DNA of 64,000 bases from Rubrivivax sp. (GTDB taxonomy: Bacteria > Pseudomonadota > Gammaproteobacteria > Burkholderiales > Burkholderiaceae): NCBI GenBank assembly GCA_016790225.1, contig JAEUOZ010000002.1:1-64000 (forward strand), given 5' to 3'. The stretch's first letter is position 1, and each line of letters opens with the position of its first letter. The notes under the pieces are model-generated. The model searched no databases. It was not told the DNA's origin and saw only the letters and a list, made by a program, of their open reading frames with translations. The translations under genes and the position numbers were made by a program. Positions 9,289 through 17,156 of this stretch are shown here, piece by piece.

Positions 9289-11269
9289 GCACGCGACTGT
9301 CGTGCATGCTGGCCAGCAGGGCCAGCCAGTCCAGCGCCTGGGCCTCGTCGGCCAACGGGCCCATGGGCGGCAGCGCCGCCATCAGGCGCCGGCCGTAGCC
9401 CATCTGCCGCAGCCGCGGGTCGCAGATGACAAGCAGGCCCTGGTCGGTTTCCGACCGGATCAGCCGCCCGGCACCCTGCTTCAGCGACACCGCGGCCTCG
9501 GCCACGTGCACCTCGTCGAAGGCGTTGCGGCCCTGCGCCTGCAGCTGCTTGACACGCGCCTCGACCAGCGGGTCGTTGGGCGGCGGGAACGGCAGCTTGT
9601 CGATCAGCACGCACTGCAGCGCGTCGCCGGGCATGTCGATGCCTTCCCAGAAGCTGTGCGATCCGATCAGCACCTTGCCGTGGCCGTCGCCGTACTGCTG
9701 CAGCAGCGCGCGCCGCGGCTGCGAGCCCTGGGTCAGGATGTCCAGCGGCGCGCCCAGCGCATCGGCCTGCTCGCGCAGGGCCGCCGCCACGCCTTCCAGG
9801 GCGCGCAGCGTGGTCGTCAGCACGAAGGTGCGGCCCTGCAGCGCGTGCGCGCAACGCGCGGCCAGCGCGCCCACCGCCGCCGGGTGAGCTGATTCGTTGG
9901 GCTTGGGAAAGCGCGCCGGCACCCACACGCGTGCGTGGCTGGCGTAGTCGAAGGGGCTCTGCACGCGCAGCGTGGCCGCGTCTTCCAGCGCGGCCTGGCG
10001 CGTGAACCAGGTCAGCGCATCGTCATCGCCCAGCGTGGCGGAGGTGAAGACCCAGGCGCGCGGCGACAGCGCACGCTGCTCGGCCAGCATGTCGCGGATG
10101 TCCAGCGGCGATTCCACCAGCCGCGCCTGCTGCGGCGAAAGGTCGATCCAGCGCACGCGGCCGTCGGCGGCGGGCACCGTGAAACGCTGCACCAGGGCGC
10201 CCAGTTCCAGCGCACGCTGTCGCAGCCGCGTGAAGTCGGGGCCGATCTCCTCGCGCTCGGCCAGCACCTGGGCGGCCTGCTGCACGGCCGCGCCCAGGGC
10301 CTGCAGCGCCGCCGCCAGGTCGGGGCTGTCGGCCCGCTCGTCCCAGCGCAGCTTGCGCAGGCCACGCACCTCGCGCAGTTCGCCCGCCAGCGCCAGCCGC
10401 AGGTCACGCGCCCCCTTTTCGATGGCCGCCGCCAGCGGCTGCCACGGCGCCAGGCCGCGCGCCTGCGCGTTGCCCACCGCCAGCAGGTCGCGTGACAGCT
10501 CCAGCGTCTGCGCCGTGCCCAGGGTCTGGCCCAGGAACTGCACGCCGGCGTCGACCAGCTGGTGCGCCTCGTCGAACACGGCGGCGTCCACCGTGGGCAG
10601 CAGCTCGGCCACGCCGCTGTCGCGCAGCGCCAGGTCGGCAAAGAACAGGTGATGGTTGACGACCACCAGGTCGGCCGCCATGGCCTCGCGCCGCGCCTGC
10701 ACCACGTGGCAGGCACGGAACTCGGGGCACTCGGTGCCCAGGCAGTTGTCGCGCGTGCTGGTGACCAGCGGGATCACGGGCGAACGCTCGTCCAGCCCTT
10801 CCATCTCGGCCAGGTCGCCGCTGCGCGTGACCTGAGCCCAACCTTCCACGCGTGCCAGCGCGCGCACCGCGAAGCGGTCGGGCAGCTGCGCGCCCGTGCG
10901 CGCCTGCTGCAGCCGGTGCCGGCACAGGTAGCTGCCGCGGCCCTTCAGCAGCGCCGTGTGCACGGGCACGTTGAGCTGCTGCACCAGGCGCGGCAGGTCA
11001 CGCAGGAACAGCTGGTCCTGCAGGCTCTTGGTGGCGGTGGACACCAGCGCGCGGCCGCCGGCCAGCAGCAGCGGCACCAGATAGGCAAAGGTCTTGCCCA
11101 CGCCGGTGCCGGCTTCGGCCACCAGCGCGCTGCGCTGCTGCAGCGCCTGGCACACGCTGCGTGCCAGCTGCAGCTGTGCCTCGCGCGGGCGGTATTGCGC
11201 GTCGGCGCGGGCCAGCGGCCCGTCGGGTTCGAACACCGCGGCGGTGCGGGCCCAGAGGTCGTCTGTCAC
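9236..11269 (-). CDS. DinG/YoaA-like Fe-S ATP-dependent DNA helicase
   Basis: This is an XPD/DinG-superfamily helicase likely to act in DNA repair or removal of R-loops and damaged DNA structures. Visible motifs are Walker A AEAGTGVGKTFAYLVPLL, the DEAH box in VFDEAHQLVDAG, and GSHSFWEGIDMPGDAL (motif V/VI region). Four cysteines (YLCRH, DNCLGTECPEFRAC) suit the iron-sulfur domain. I chose GTG at 11269 (677 residues), 10 bases after the DUF465 stop; an upstream ATG at 11332 would overlap that gene. The C-terminus (SATTAWPARSPWHP) is encoded antisense to the end of bamD and looks like a read-on tail. DinG versus YoaA cannot be settled here. Confidence 0.9.
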   Translation of the reverse strand: MTDDLWARTAAVFEPDGPLARADAQYRPREAQLQLARSVCQALQQRSALVAEAGTGVGKTFAYLVPLLLAGGRALVSTATKSLQDQLFLRDLPRLVQQLNVPVHTALLKGRGSYLCRHRLQQARTGAQLPDRFAVRALARVEGWAQVTRSGDLAEMEGLDERSPVIPLVTSTRDNCLGTECPEFRACHVVQARREAMAADLVVVNHHLFFADLALRDSGVAELLPTVDAAVFDEAHQLVDAGVQFLGQTLGTAQTLELSRDLLAVGNAQARGLAPWQPLAAAIEKGARDLRLALAGELREVRGLRKLRWDERADSPDLAAALQALGAAVQQAAQVLAEREEIGPDFTRLRQRALELGALVQRFTVPAADGRVRWIDLSPQQARLVESPLDIRDMLAEQRALSPRAWVFTSATLGDDDALTWFTRQAALEDAATLRVQSPFDYASHARVWVPARFPKPNESAHPAAVGALAARCAHALQGRTFVLTTTLRALEGVAAALREQADALGAPLDILTQGSQPRRALLQQYGDGHGKVLIGSHSFWEGIDMPGDALQCVLIDKLPFPPPNDPLVEARVKQLQAQGRNAFDEVHVAEAAVSLKQGAGRLIRSETDQGLLVICDPRLRQMGYGRRLMAALPPMGPLADEAQALDWLALLASMHDSRVPTRSATTAWPARSPWHP

Positions 11270-11279
11270 GGGTGCGGGG

Positions 11280-11483
11280 TCAGGCCGGCTCGGGCGGGTC
11301 GAGCTCGCCTTCCAGGCGGGCGATCTGGTCACGCAGCACCAGGCGGCGCTTCTTCAGGCGGCGCAGCATCAGCTCGTCGGCACTGGGATCGGCCGTGCCG
11401 CGGTCGATGAGGTTGTCGAGGTCCGCATGCTCGATGCGCAGCTCGATCAGGCGGCGTTGCGGTGAATGAAGGTTGTCGTTCAT
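11280..11483 (-). CDS. DUF465 (YdcH-like) small protein
   Basis: The product is 67 residues: MNDNLHSPQRRLIELRIEHA, then a predicted helical hairpin ending in LRRLKKRRLVLRDQIARLE. The pattern (H-x-x-L-D-x-x-I and a basic KKRRLVLRDQI helix) fits the DUF465/YdcH family of unknown function. It lies 10 bases upstream of the helicase start on the same strand and is divergent from the PP2C gene (44 bases apart), so it is probably cotranscribed with the helicase. Confidence 0.8.
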   Translation of the reverse strand: MNDNLHSPQRRLIELRIEHADLDNLIDRGTADPSADELMLRRLKKRRLVLRDQIARLEGELDPPEPA

Positions 11484-11514
11484 TGCTGCACGCCGGTATA
11501 TCACGGCCGAAGTT

Positions 11515-11520
11515 TATAGT
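11515..11520 (+). promoter_or_regulatory. putative -10 element for the PP2C gene
   Basis: TATAGT lies seven bases before the ATG at 11528. If real it would give a transcript with almost no leader. No clear -35 is present. Confidence 0.3.
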
Positions 11521-11527
11521 CCCGCCC

Positions 11528-12295
11528 ATGAATCAGAGTGTCCAGGCCTACCGCCTGACGGCCGCCACGGGGCTGCACAAGGGCGACCGGGCCTACCAGC
11601 AGGACCAGGTCGAGGTGCTGATCCACGCCCGCGCCAAGGGCTGTGCGCTGGCCATCGTGGCCGACGGCATGGGCGGCAAGAGCGGTGGCCGCAAGGCGGC
11701 CGACCAGGTGCTGCTGACGGGACGCCAGGTGTTCGAGCGCTACGTGCCGCAGCAGGACGACGCCTCCGAGCTGCTGCAGCAGCTGGTGATGGAAGCGCAC
11801 CTGATGATCAAGCTGACGGCCATCACGGCCGAAGAAGAACCGCACAGCACGGTGGCCGCGTTCCTGGTCAACCCCGACCTGGAAAGCTGGGTCGTGCACG
11901 CCGGCGATTCGCGCGTCTACCACTTCCGCGGGCCCGAGATGCTGCGTCGCACCAGCGACCACTCCTTCGTGCAGCGCCTGGTCGACGAAGGCAAGCTCAC
12001 CGAAGAGGCCGCCAACACGCACCCGCAGTCCAACCTGCTGACGGGCTGCCTGGGCACGCAAACCGACCCGCCGGTGACGCTGTGGAACATCGACCGCCTG
12101 GCCTTCGGCGACACGCTGCTGGCCTGCAGCGACGGCCTGTGGCACTACTTCACCCCCAAGGAGATGGGCGCCATCGTGCACGCCCTGCCCCCGCGTGAAG
12201 CCGGCGAGATGCTGATCAGCAAGGCGCGCCAGCGTGCCCGCGGCGGCGGCGACAACCTGTCGGTGGCGCTGCTGCGGGTGGACCCGCTGAAGTAG
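11528..12295 (+). CDS. PP2C-family serine/threonine phosphatase
   Basis: This 255-residue protein is a Stp1-type, metal-dependent protein phosphatase. It has the conserved metal-binding motifs in order: GDRAYQQDQ, VADGMGGKSGG, WVVHAGDSRVYHFR, the DHS element, LACSDGLWHYF, and GGGDNLSVALL. No signal peptide or membrane span is visible, so it is cytosolic. ATG 11528 fits the conserved N-terminus; an upstream in-frame ATG at 11462 would overlap DUF465. No serine/threonine kinase gene is nearby. It may act on Ser/Thr phosphoproteins whose kinase is elsewhere. Confidence 0.9.
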   Translation: MNQSVQAYRLTAATGLHKGDRAYQQDQVEVLIHARAKGCALAIVADGMGGKSGGRKAADQVLLTGRQVFERYVPQQDDASELLQQLVMEAHLMIKLTAITAEEEPHSTVAAFLVNPDLESWVVHAGDSRVYHFRGPEMLRRTSDHSFVQRLVDEGKLTEEAANTHPQSNLLTGCLGTQTDPPVTLWNIDRLAFGDTLLACSDGLWHYFTPKEMGAIVHALPPREAGEMLISKARQRARGGGDNLSVALLRVDPLK

Positions 12296-12301
12296 GCGCC
12301 T

Positions 12302-12868
12302 TCAGTTCGACGCCGCCGGCCCCGGCGGCAGCGGCTGGGCGCTCTTGCCCTGCGCCGCGCGCTGCTGCTGACGCGCCTGGATGCGCGCCAGGTCGGCCTG
12401 GATGGCTTGCTGGCGCCGGCGCGCCGCCGCGGCGCGTTCGGCCGCCTTGGCACGTGCGGCCTCGGCGTCGGCGGCATGCGATGCCGGCCGTGGCTGTGCC
12501 TGTGGCTGTAGCGGCACCGGCGCTTCCAGCGGCCGCGGCGGCACCGCGGTGGCCTGCCGTTCCAGCAGCTCGCGCTGGCGCTGTTCGATCGCCGCGCGCC
12601 GTTGCTCGGCCTTCAGGCGGCGGGCCCGCTGGTCAATCTCGTTCTGACGGGCCCGCAAGGCCACCGTGGCCTGGCGGTAGCGGGCGCGGGCCTCGTCCTC
12701 GCAGGCGTTGCGGGCAAAGCGGCTGGCACAGGCCGCGCGCTCGGACTGGTAGCGCGCCTGCGCGGCCGCGCGCTCGGCACTGATCTGCTGGCGCAGCGCA
12801 GCGTCGTCCTGCGCGGCAGCCGCGCTCGACAGCAGCGTCAGCACCAGGGCAACAAGCGCGGCACGCAT
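12302..12868 (-). CDS. periplasmic coiled-coil protein of unknown function
   Basis: The 188-residue product has a signal peptide (MRAALVALVLTLLSSAAAAQ). A long Arg/Ala/Gln-rich helical region follows, and then a Pro-rich break at about 110-130 before a second Ala/Arg helix. Two cysteines in ACASRFARNACEDEARARYR could form a disulfide; this CxxxFxxxxC spacing recurs in small Burkholderiales exported proteins that I know only as hypothetical. The gene starts two bases after the zapE stop, so it is probably cotranscribed with it. It converges with the PP2C gene. I do not assign a function. Confidence 0.7.
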   Translation of the reverse strand: MRAALVALVLTLLSSAAAAQDDAALRQQISAERAAAQARYQSERAACASRFARNACEDEARARYRQATVALRARQNEIDQRARRLKAEQRRAAIEQRQRELLERQATAVPPRPLEAPVPLQPQAQPRPASHAADAEAARAKAAERAAAARRRQQAIQADLARIQARQQQRAAQGKSAQPLPPGPAASN

Positions 12869-12870
12869 GC

Positions 12871-13968
12871 TCAGGTCAGTGCGGTGTCGACATCGCGCCG
12901 TTCCTGCGCCAGGAACTCGGCCGACTGCATCTCGACCAGCCGCGACACCGTGCGCGGGAACTCGTGCGCCAGCGGGCCTTCGGTGTACAGGCCTTCGGCC
13001 GGCACCTCGGCCGACATCACCAGCTTCACGCGGCGGTCGTACAGCACGTCCACCAGCCAGGTGAAGCGGCGCGCTTCGCTGGCCAGCTTGGGCGGCATGT
13101 GTGGCACGTTGGACAGCAGCACCGTGTGGAAGCGGCTGGCCAGTTCCAGGTAGTCGTTCTGCGAGCGCGGGCCGCCGCACAGCGTGCGGAAGTCGAACCA
13201 CACCACGCCGCCGGCGCGGCGCACGGCCTTCAGTTCGCGGTGCTCGATGTGCAGCACGGGGTCTTCGTCGCGCGCCTCGGCCAGGCGGTCGAAGGCCTTC
13301 GTCATCTGCGCATCGGCCTCGGGGCCCAGCGGGCAGTGGTACATCTCCACCTGCTCCAGGCTGCGGCGGCGGTAGTCGTTGCCCGCGTCGACGTTGATGA
13401 CCTCCAGGTGCTGCTTCAGCAGTTCGATGGCCGGCAGGATGCGGTCGCGGTGCAGGCCGTTGGGGTACAGGCCGTCGGGGTGGAAGTTGCTGGTGGTGAC
13501 GATGCTCACGCGGTTGTCGAACAGCGACTGCAGCAGCCGGTGCAGGATCATGGCGTCGGTGACGTCGGCGACGTGGAACTCGTCGAAGCAGATCAGCCGG
13601 TAGCGCCGCGCGATGCGCCGGCCCAGTTCGTCCAGCGGGTTGACGGTGCCCTTCAGGTCCTGCAGTTCGCGGTGCACCTCGCGCATGAACTCGTGGAAGT
13701 GCAGCCGCGTCTTGCGCGTCAGCGGCACGGCCTGGAAGAAGCAGTCCATCAGGAAGCTCTTGCCGCGCCCCACCCCGCCCCACATGTACACGCCACGCGG
13801 AATGGGCGGGCGGCGGATCAGCTTGGCAAGGGCGTTGCTGCGCCGCGCCTTGTAGTCGGCCCATTCGGTCTCGCAGCGTTCCAGCGAGGCCACGGCGCGC
13901 AGCTGCGCTTCGTCGGTGGTGTAGCCGCGTTCGGCCAGGGTCTGTTCGTAGAGCTGTCGGACCGGCAT
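12871..13968 (-). CDS. zapE: cell division protein ZapE (AFG1-like ATPase)
   Basis: ZapE is an AFG1-family P-loop ATPase associated with the division ring. The 365-residue product has Walker A in GVYMWGGVGRGKSFLMDCFF, Walker B ICFDEFHVADVTDAMILHRL, and the sensor-like SIVTTSNFHPDGLYPNGLHR. The C-terminal SAEVPAEGLYTEGPLAHEF is typical. The start MPVRQLYEQTLAERGY at 13968 is the family N-terminus; the frame is open 17 codons further upstream but that segment covers the terminator hairpin. It lies downstream of lpdA, as in many Burkholderiales, but behind a terminator. Confidence 0.93.
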   Translation of the reverse strand: MPVRQLYEQTLAERGYTTDEAQLRAVASLERCETEWADYKARRSNALAKLIRRPPIPRGVYMWGGVGRGKSFLMDCFFQAVPLTRKTRLHFHEFMREVHRELQDLKGTVNPLDELGRRIARRYRLICFDEFHVADVTDAMILHRLLQSLFDNRVSIVTTSNFHPDGLYPNGLHRDRILPAIELLKQHLEVINVDAGNDYRRRSLEQVEMYHCPLGPEADAQMTKAFDRLAEARDEDPVLHIEHRELKAVRRAGGVVWFDFRTLCGGPRSQNDYLELASRFHTVLLSNVPHMPPKLASEARRFTWLVDVLYDRRVKLVMSAEVPAEGLYTEGPLAHEFPRTVSRLVEMQSAEFLAQERRDVDTALT

Positions 13969-13982
13969 GGGGCCTCGATCAT

Positions 13983-14017
13983 AAAAGCGCAACGGCCAGG
14001 GGTTGCCTGGCCGTTGC
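13983..14017 (-). terminator. rho-independent terminator after lpdA
   Basis: On the minus strand a 12-bp stem GCAACGGCCAGG / CCTGGCCGTTGC with a five-base loop is followed by GC and TTTT. It lies between the lpdA stop (14038) and the zapE start (13968), so it should end the odh transcript. Confidence 0.85.
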
Positions 14018-14037
14018 ACGATGCGGTTGTTAACGCA

Positions 14038-15465
14038 TCAGAAGTTCAGCGTGCGCTTGTCGACCGCCAGCGCGGCTTCCTTGGTGGCTTCACTCAAGGA
14101 CGGGTGCGCGTGGCAGATGCGCGCGATGTCTTCGGCGCTGGCCTTGAACTCCATCGCCACCACGGCCTCGGCGATCAGCTCGCTGGCCATGGGGCCGACG
14201 ATGTGCACGCCCAGGATCTCGTCGGTCTTGGCATCGGCCAGGAACTTGACCATGCCGGTGGTGTCGCCCAGAGCACGTGCACGCCCGTTGGCCATGAACG
14301 GGAAGGTGCCGGCCTTGTAGCTGCGGCCGGCGGCCTTGAGCTGCTGCTCGGTCTGGCCCACCCAGGCGATCTCGGGGCTCGTGTAGATGACCCACGGGAT
14401 GGTGTTGAAGTTGACGTGCCCGTGCTGGCCCGCGATGCGCTCGGCCACGGCCACGCCCTCTTCTTCTGCCTTGTGCGCGAGCATCGGGCCGCGCACCACG
14501 TCGCCCACCGCCCACACGCCGGGCAGGTTGGTGCGGCAGTCGTCGTCGACGACGATGAAGCCGCGCTCGTCGGTCTTCAGGCCCACGCCTTCGGCGTTCA
14601 GGCCGGTGGTGTTGGGCACGCGTCCGATCGAGACGATCAGCCGTTCGCAGTCCAGCGTCTGCGCCGCGCCGGCGGCGTCGGTGTAGGCCACGCTGACGCC
14701 CTTCTTGCCGGTCTTCACCTCGTCGATCTTCACGCCCAGCTGGATCTTCAGGCCCTGCTTGGTGAAGACCTTGTGCGCCTCCTTCGCGATCTGCTCGTCC
14801 ACCGCGCCCAGGAACACCGGCAGCGCCTCCAGCACCGTCACCTGCGCGCCCAGCCGGCGCCACACCGAGCCCATCTCCAGGCCGATGACGCCCGAGCCGA
14901 TGACGCCCAGTGTCTTGGGCACGGCACCGACGCGCAGCGCGCCGTCGTTGGACAGGATGCGCTCCTCGTCGAAGGCCGCTCCGGGCAGCGCCCGCGCGTT
15001 CGAGCCGGTGGCCACGATCACCTGCTTGGCCAGCAGCGTCTCAGGCTTGTCGCCGGCCACCGCGATCTCCCAGCCGCCTTCGGCCGCCTTGACGAAGGAG
15101 CCGCGGCCATGGAAGAAGCTGACCTTGTTCTTCTTGAACAGGTACAGGATGCCGTCGTTGTTCTGCTTCACGACGGTGTCCTTGCGGGCCAGCATCTTCG
15201 GCACGTCGATGCGCAGGTTGTCCAGCCCGATGCCGTGGTCCGCAAAGGCATGGCCGGCATGTTCGAAGTGCTCGCTCGACTGCAGCAGCGCCTTGCTGGG
15301 GATGCAGCCGACGTTGGTGCAGGTGCCGCCCGGCGCGGGGCCGCCCTTGCTGTTCTTCCACTCGTCGATGCAGGCGGTGTTCAGGCCGAGCTGCGCTGCA
15401 CGGATGGCAGCGATGTAGCCGCCGGGGCCGCCGCCGATGACGACGACGTCGAAGTTCTTGGACAT
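14038..15465 (-). CDS. lpdA: dihydrolipoamide dehydrogenase (E3)
   Basis: E3 reoxidises the lipoyl groups of the 2-oxoglutarate dehydrogenase complex and passes electrons to NAD through FAD and a redox disulfide. The 475-residue product has the [21 protein letters not shown] fold, the disulfide motif [16 protein letters not shown], an NAD-binding [20 protein letters not shown], and the C-terminal active-site base in [15 protein letters not shown]. It is full length. It follows odhB with a small PspC-domain gene in between, and a strong terminator follows it. Confidence 0.97.
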   Translation of the reverse strand: MSKNFDVVVIGGGPGGYIAAIRAAQLGLNTACIDEWKNSKGGPAPGGTCTNVGCIPSKALLQSSEHFEHAGHAFADHGIGLDNLRIDVPKMLARKDTVVKQNNDGILYLFKKNKVSFFHGRGSFVKAAEGGWEIAVAGDKPETLLAKQVIVATGSNARALPGAAFDEERILSNDGALRVGAVPKTLGVIGSGVIGLEMGSVWRRLGAQVTVLEALPVFLGAVDEQIAKEAHKVFTKQGLKIQLGVKIDEVKTGKKGVSVAYTDAAGAAQTLDCERLIVSIGRVPNTTGLNAEGVGLKTDERGFIVVDDDCRTNLPGVWAVGDVVRGPMLAHKAEEEGVAVAERIAGQHGHVNFNTIPWVIYTSPEIAWVGQTEQQLKAAGRSYKAGTFPFMANGRARALGDTTGMVKFLADAKTDEILGVHIVGPMASELIAEAVVAMEFKASAEDIARICHAHPSLSEATKEAALAVDKRTLNF

Positions 15466-15486
15466 GATGGGTGTCGGGTTAGGCCG

Positions 15487-15801
15487 TCATTCGAGCGGCA
15501 CGAAGATCCACAGCAGCAGGTAGGCCAGCAGGCCCGTGCCGCCGAACAGGAAGAGCAGCGTGAACAGCAGGCGCCAGATCCAGGCGTCGATGCCGGTGGC
15601 CTGGCCGATGCCGGCGCACACGCCGCCCAGCCACTTGTCGCTGCGGCTGCGCCGCAGGCGGTTGACGGCCGCTGCCGCCGGAGACGGGCTGGTGCCGCCG
15701 GTGTCGATGAGCCTGGCCTTGGCGCGCTGGAACTCCTCTTCGGAGAGCGTGCCGCGGGCACGCATCTCCTCCAGGCGGGCCAGTTCCTCGACCAGGCTCA
15801 T
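15487..15801 (-). CDS. small SHOCT-PspC domain membrane protein
   Basis: The 104-residue product joins two small domains. Residues about 3-32 are SHOCT-like (LARLEEMRARGTLSEEEFQR). Residues 52-104 are PspC-like (KWLGGVCAGIGQATGIDAWI, then one or two membrane segments FTLLFLFGGTGLLAYLLLW). PspC proteins take part in envelope stress responses in enterobacteria, but no psp genes are near. It sits inside the 2-oxoglutarate dehydrogenase operon, five bases after the odhB stop and 21 bases before lpdA. Its role there is unknown; it may simply share the promoter. Confidence 0.85.
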   Translation of the reverse strand: MSLVEELARLEEMRARGTLSEEEFQRAKARLIDTGGTSPSPAAAAVNRLRRSRSDKWLGGVCAGIGQATGIDAWIWRLLFTLLFLFGGTGLLAYLLLWIFVPLE

Positions 15802-15806
15802 GCCGC

Positions 15807-17054
<1,248 letters not shown>

Positions 17055-17128
17055 GTTTGAACTCTGTAGTCTTGGAGAGGCGTGCAGGCGCAGGCGCGGG
17101 GTGGCCCAGGGGTCCGGCACGCGCGGCA

Positions 17129-17149
17129 GCCGGGGCCCGCGGCCCCGGC
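17129..17149. other. stable hairpin in the odhA-odhB spacer
   Basis: A perfect 9-bp inverted repeat GCCGGGGCC / GGCCCCGGC with a three-base loop lies eight bases downstream of the odhA stop. No T-run follows on either strand, so it is unlikely to be a full intrinsic terminator. It could protect the odhA mRNA 3' end or tune odhB output. Confidence 0.6.
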
Positions 17150-17156
17150 ACCGCAC

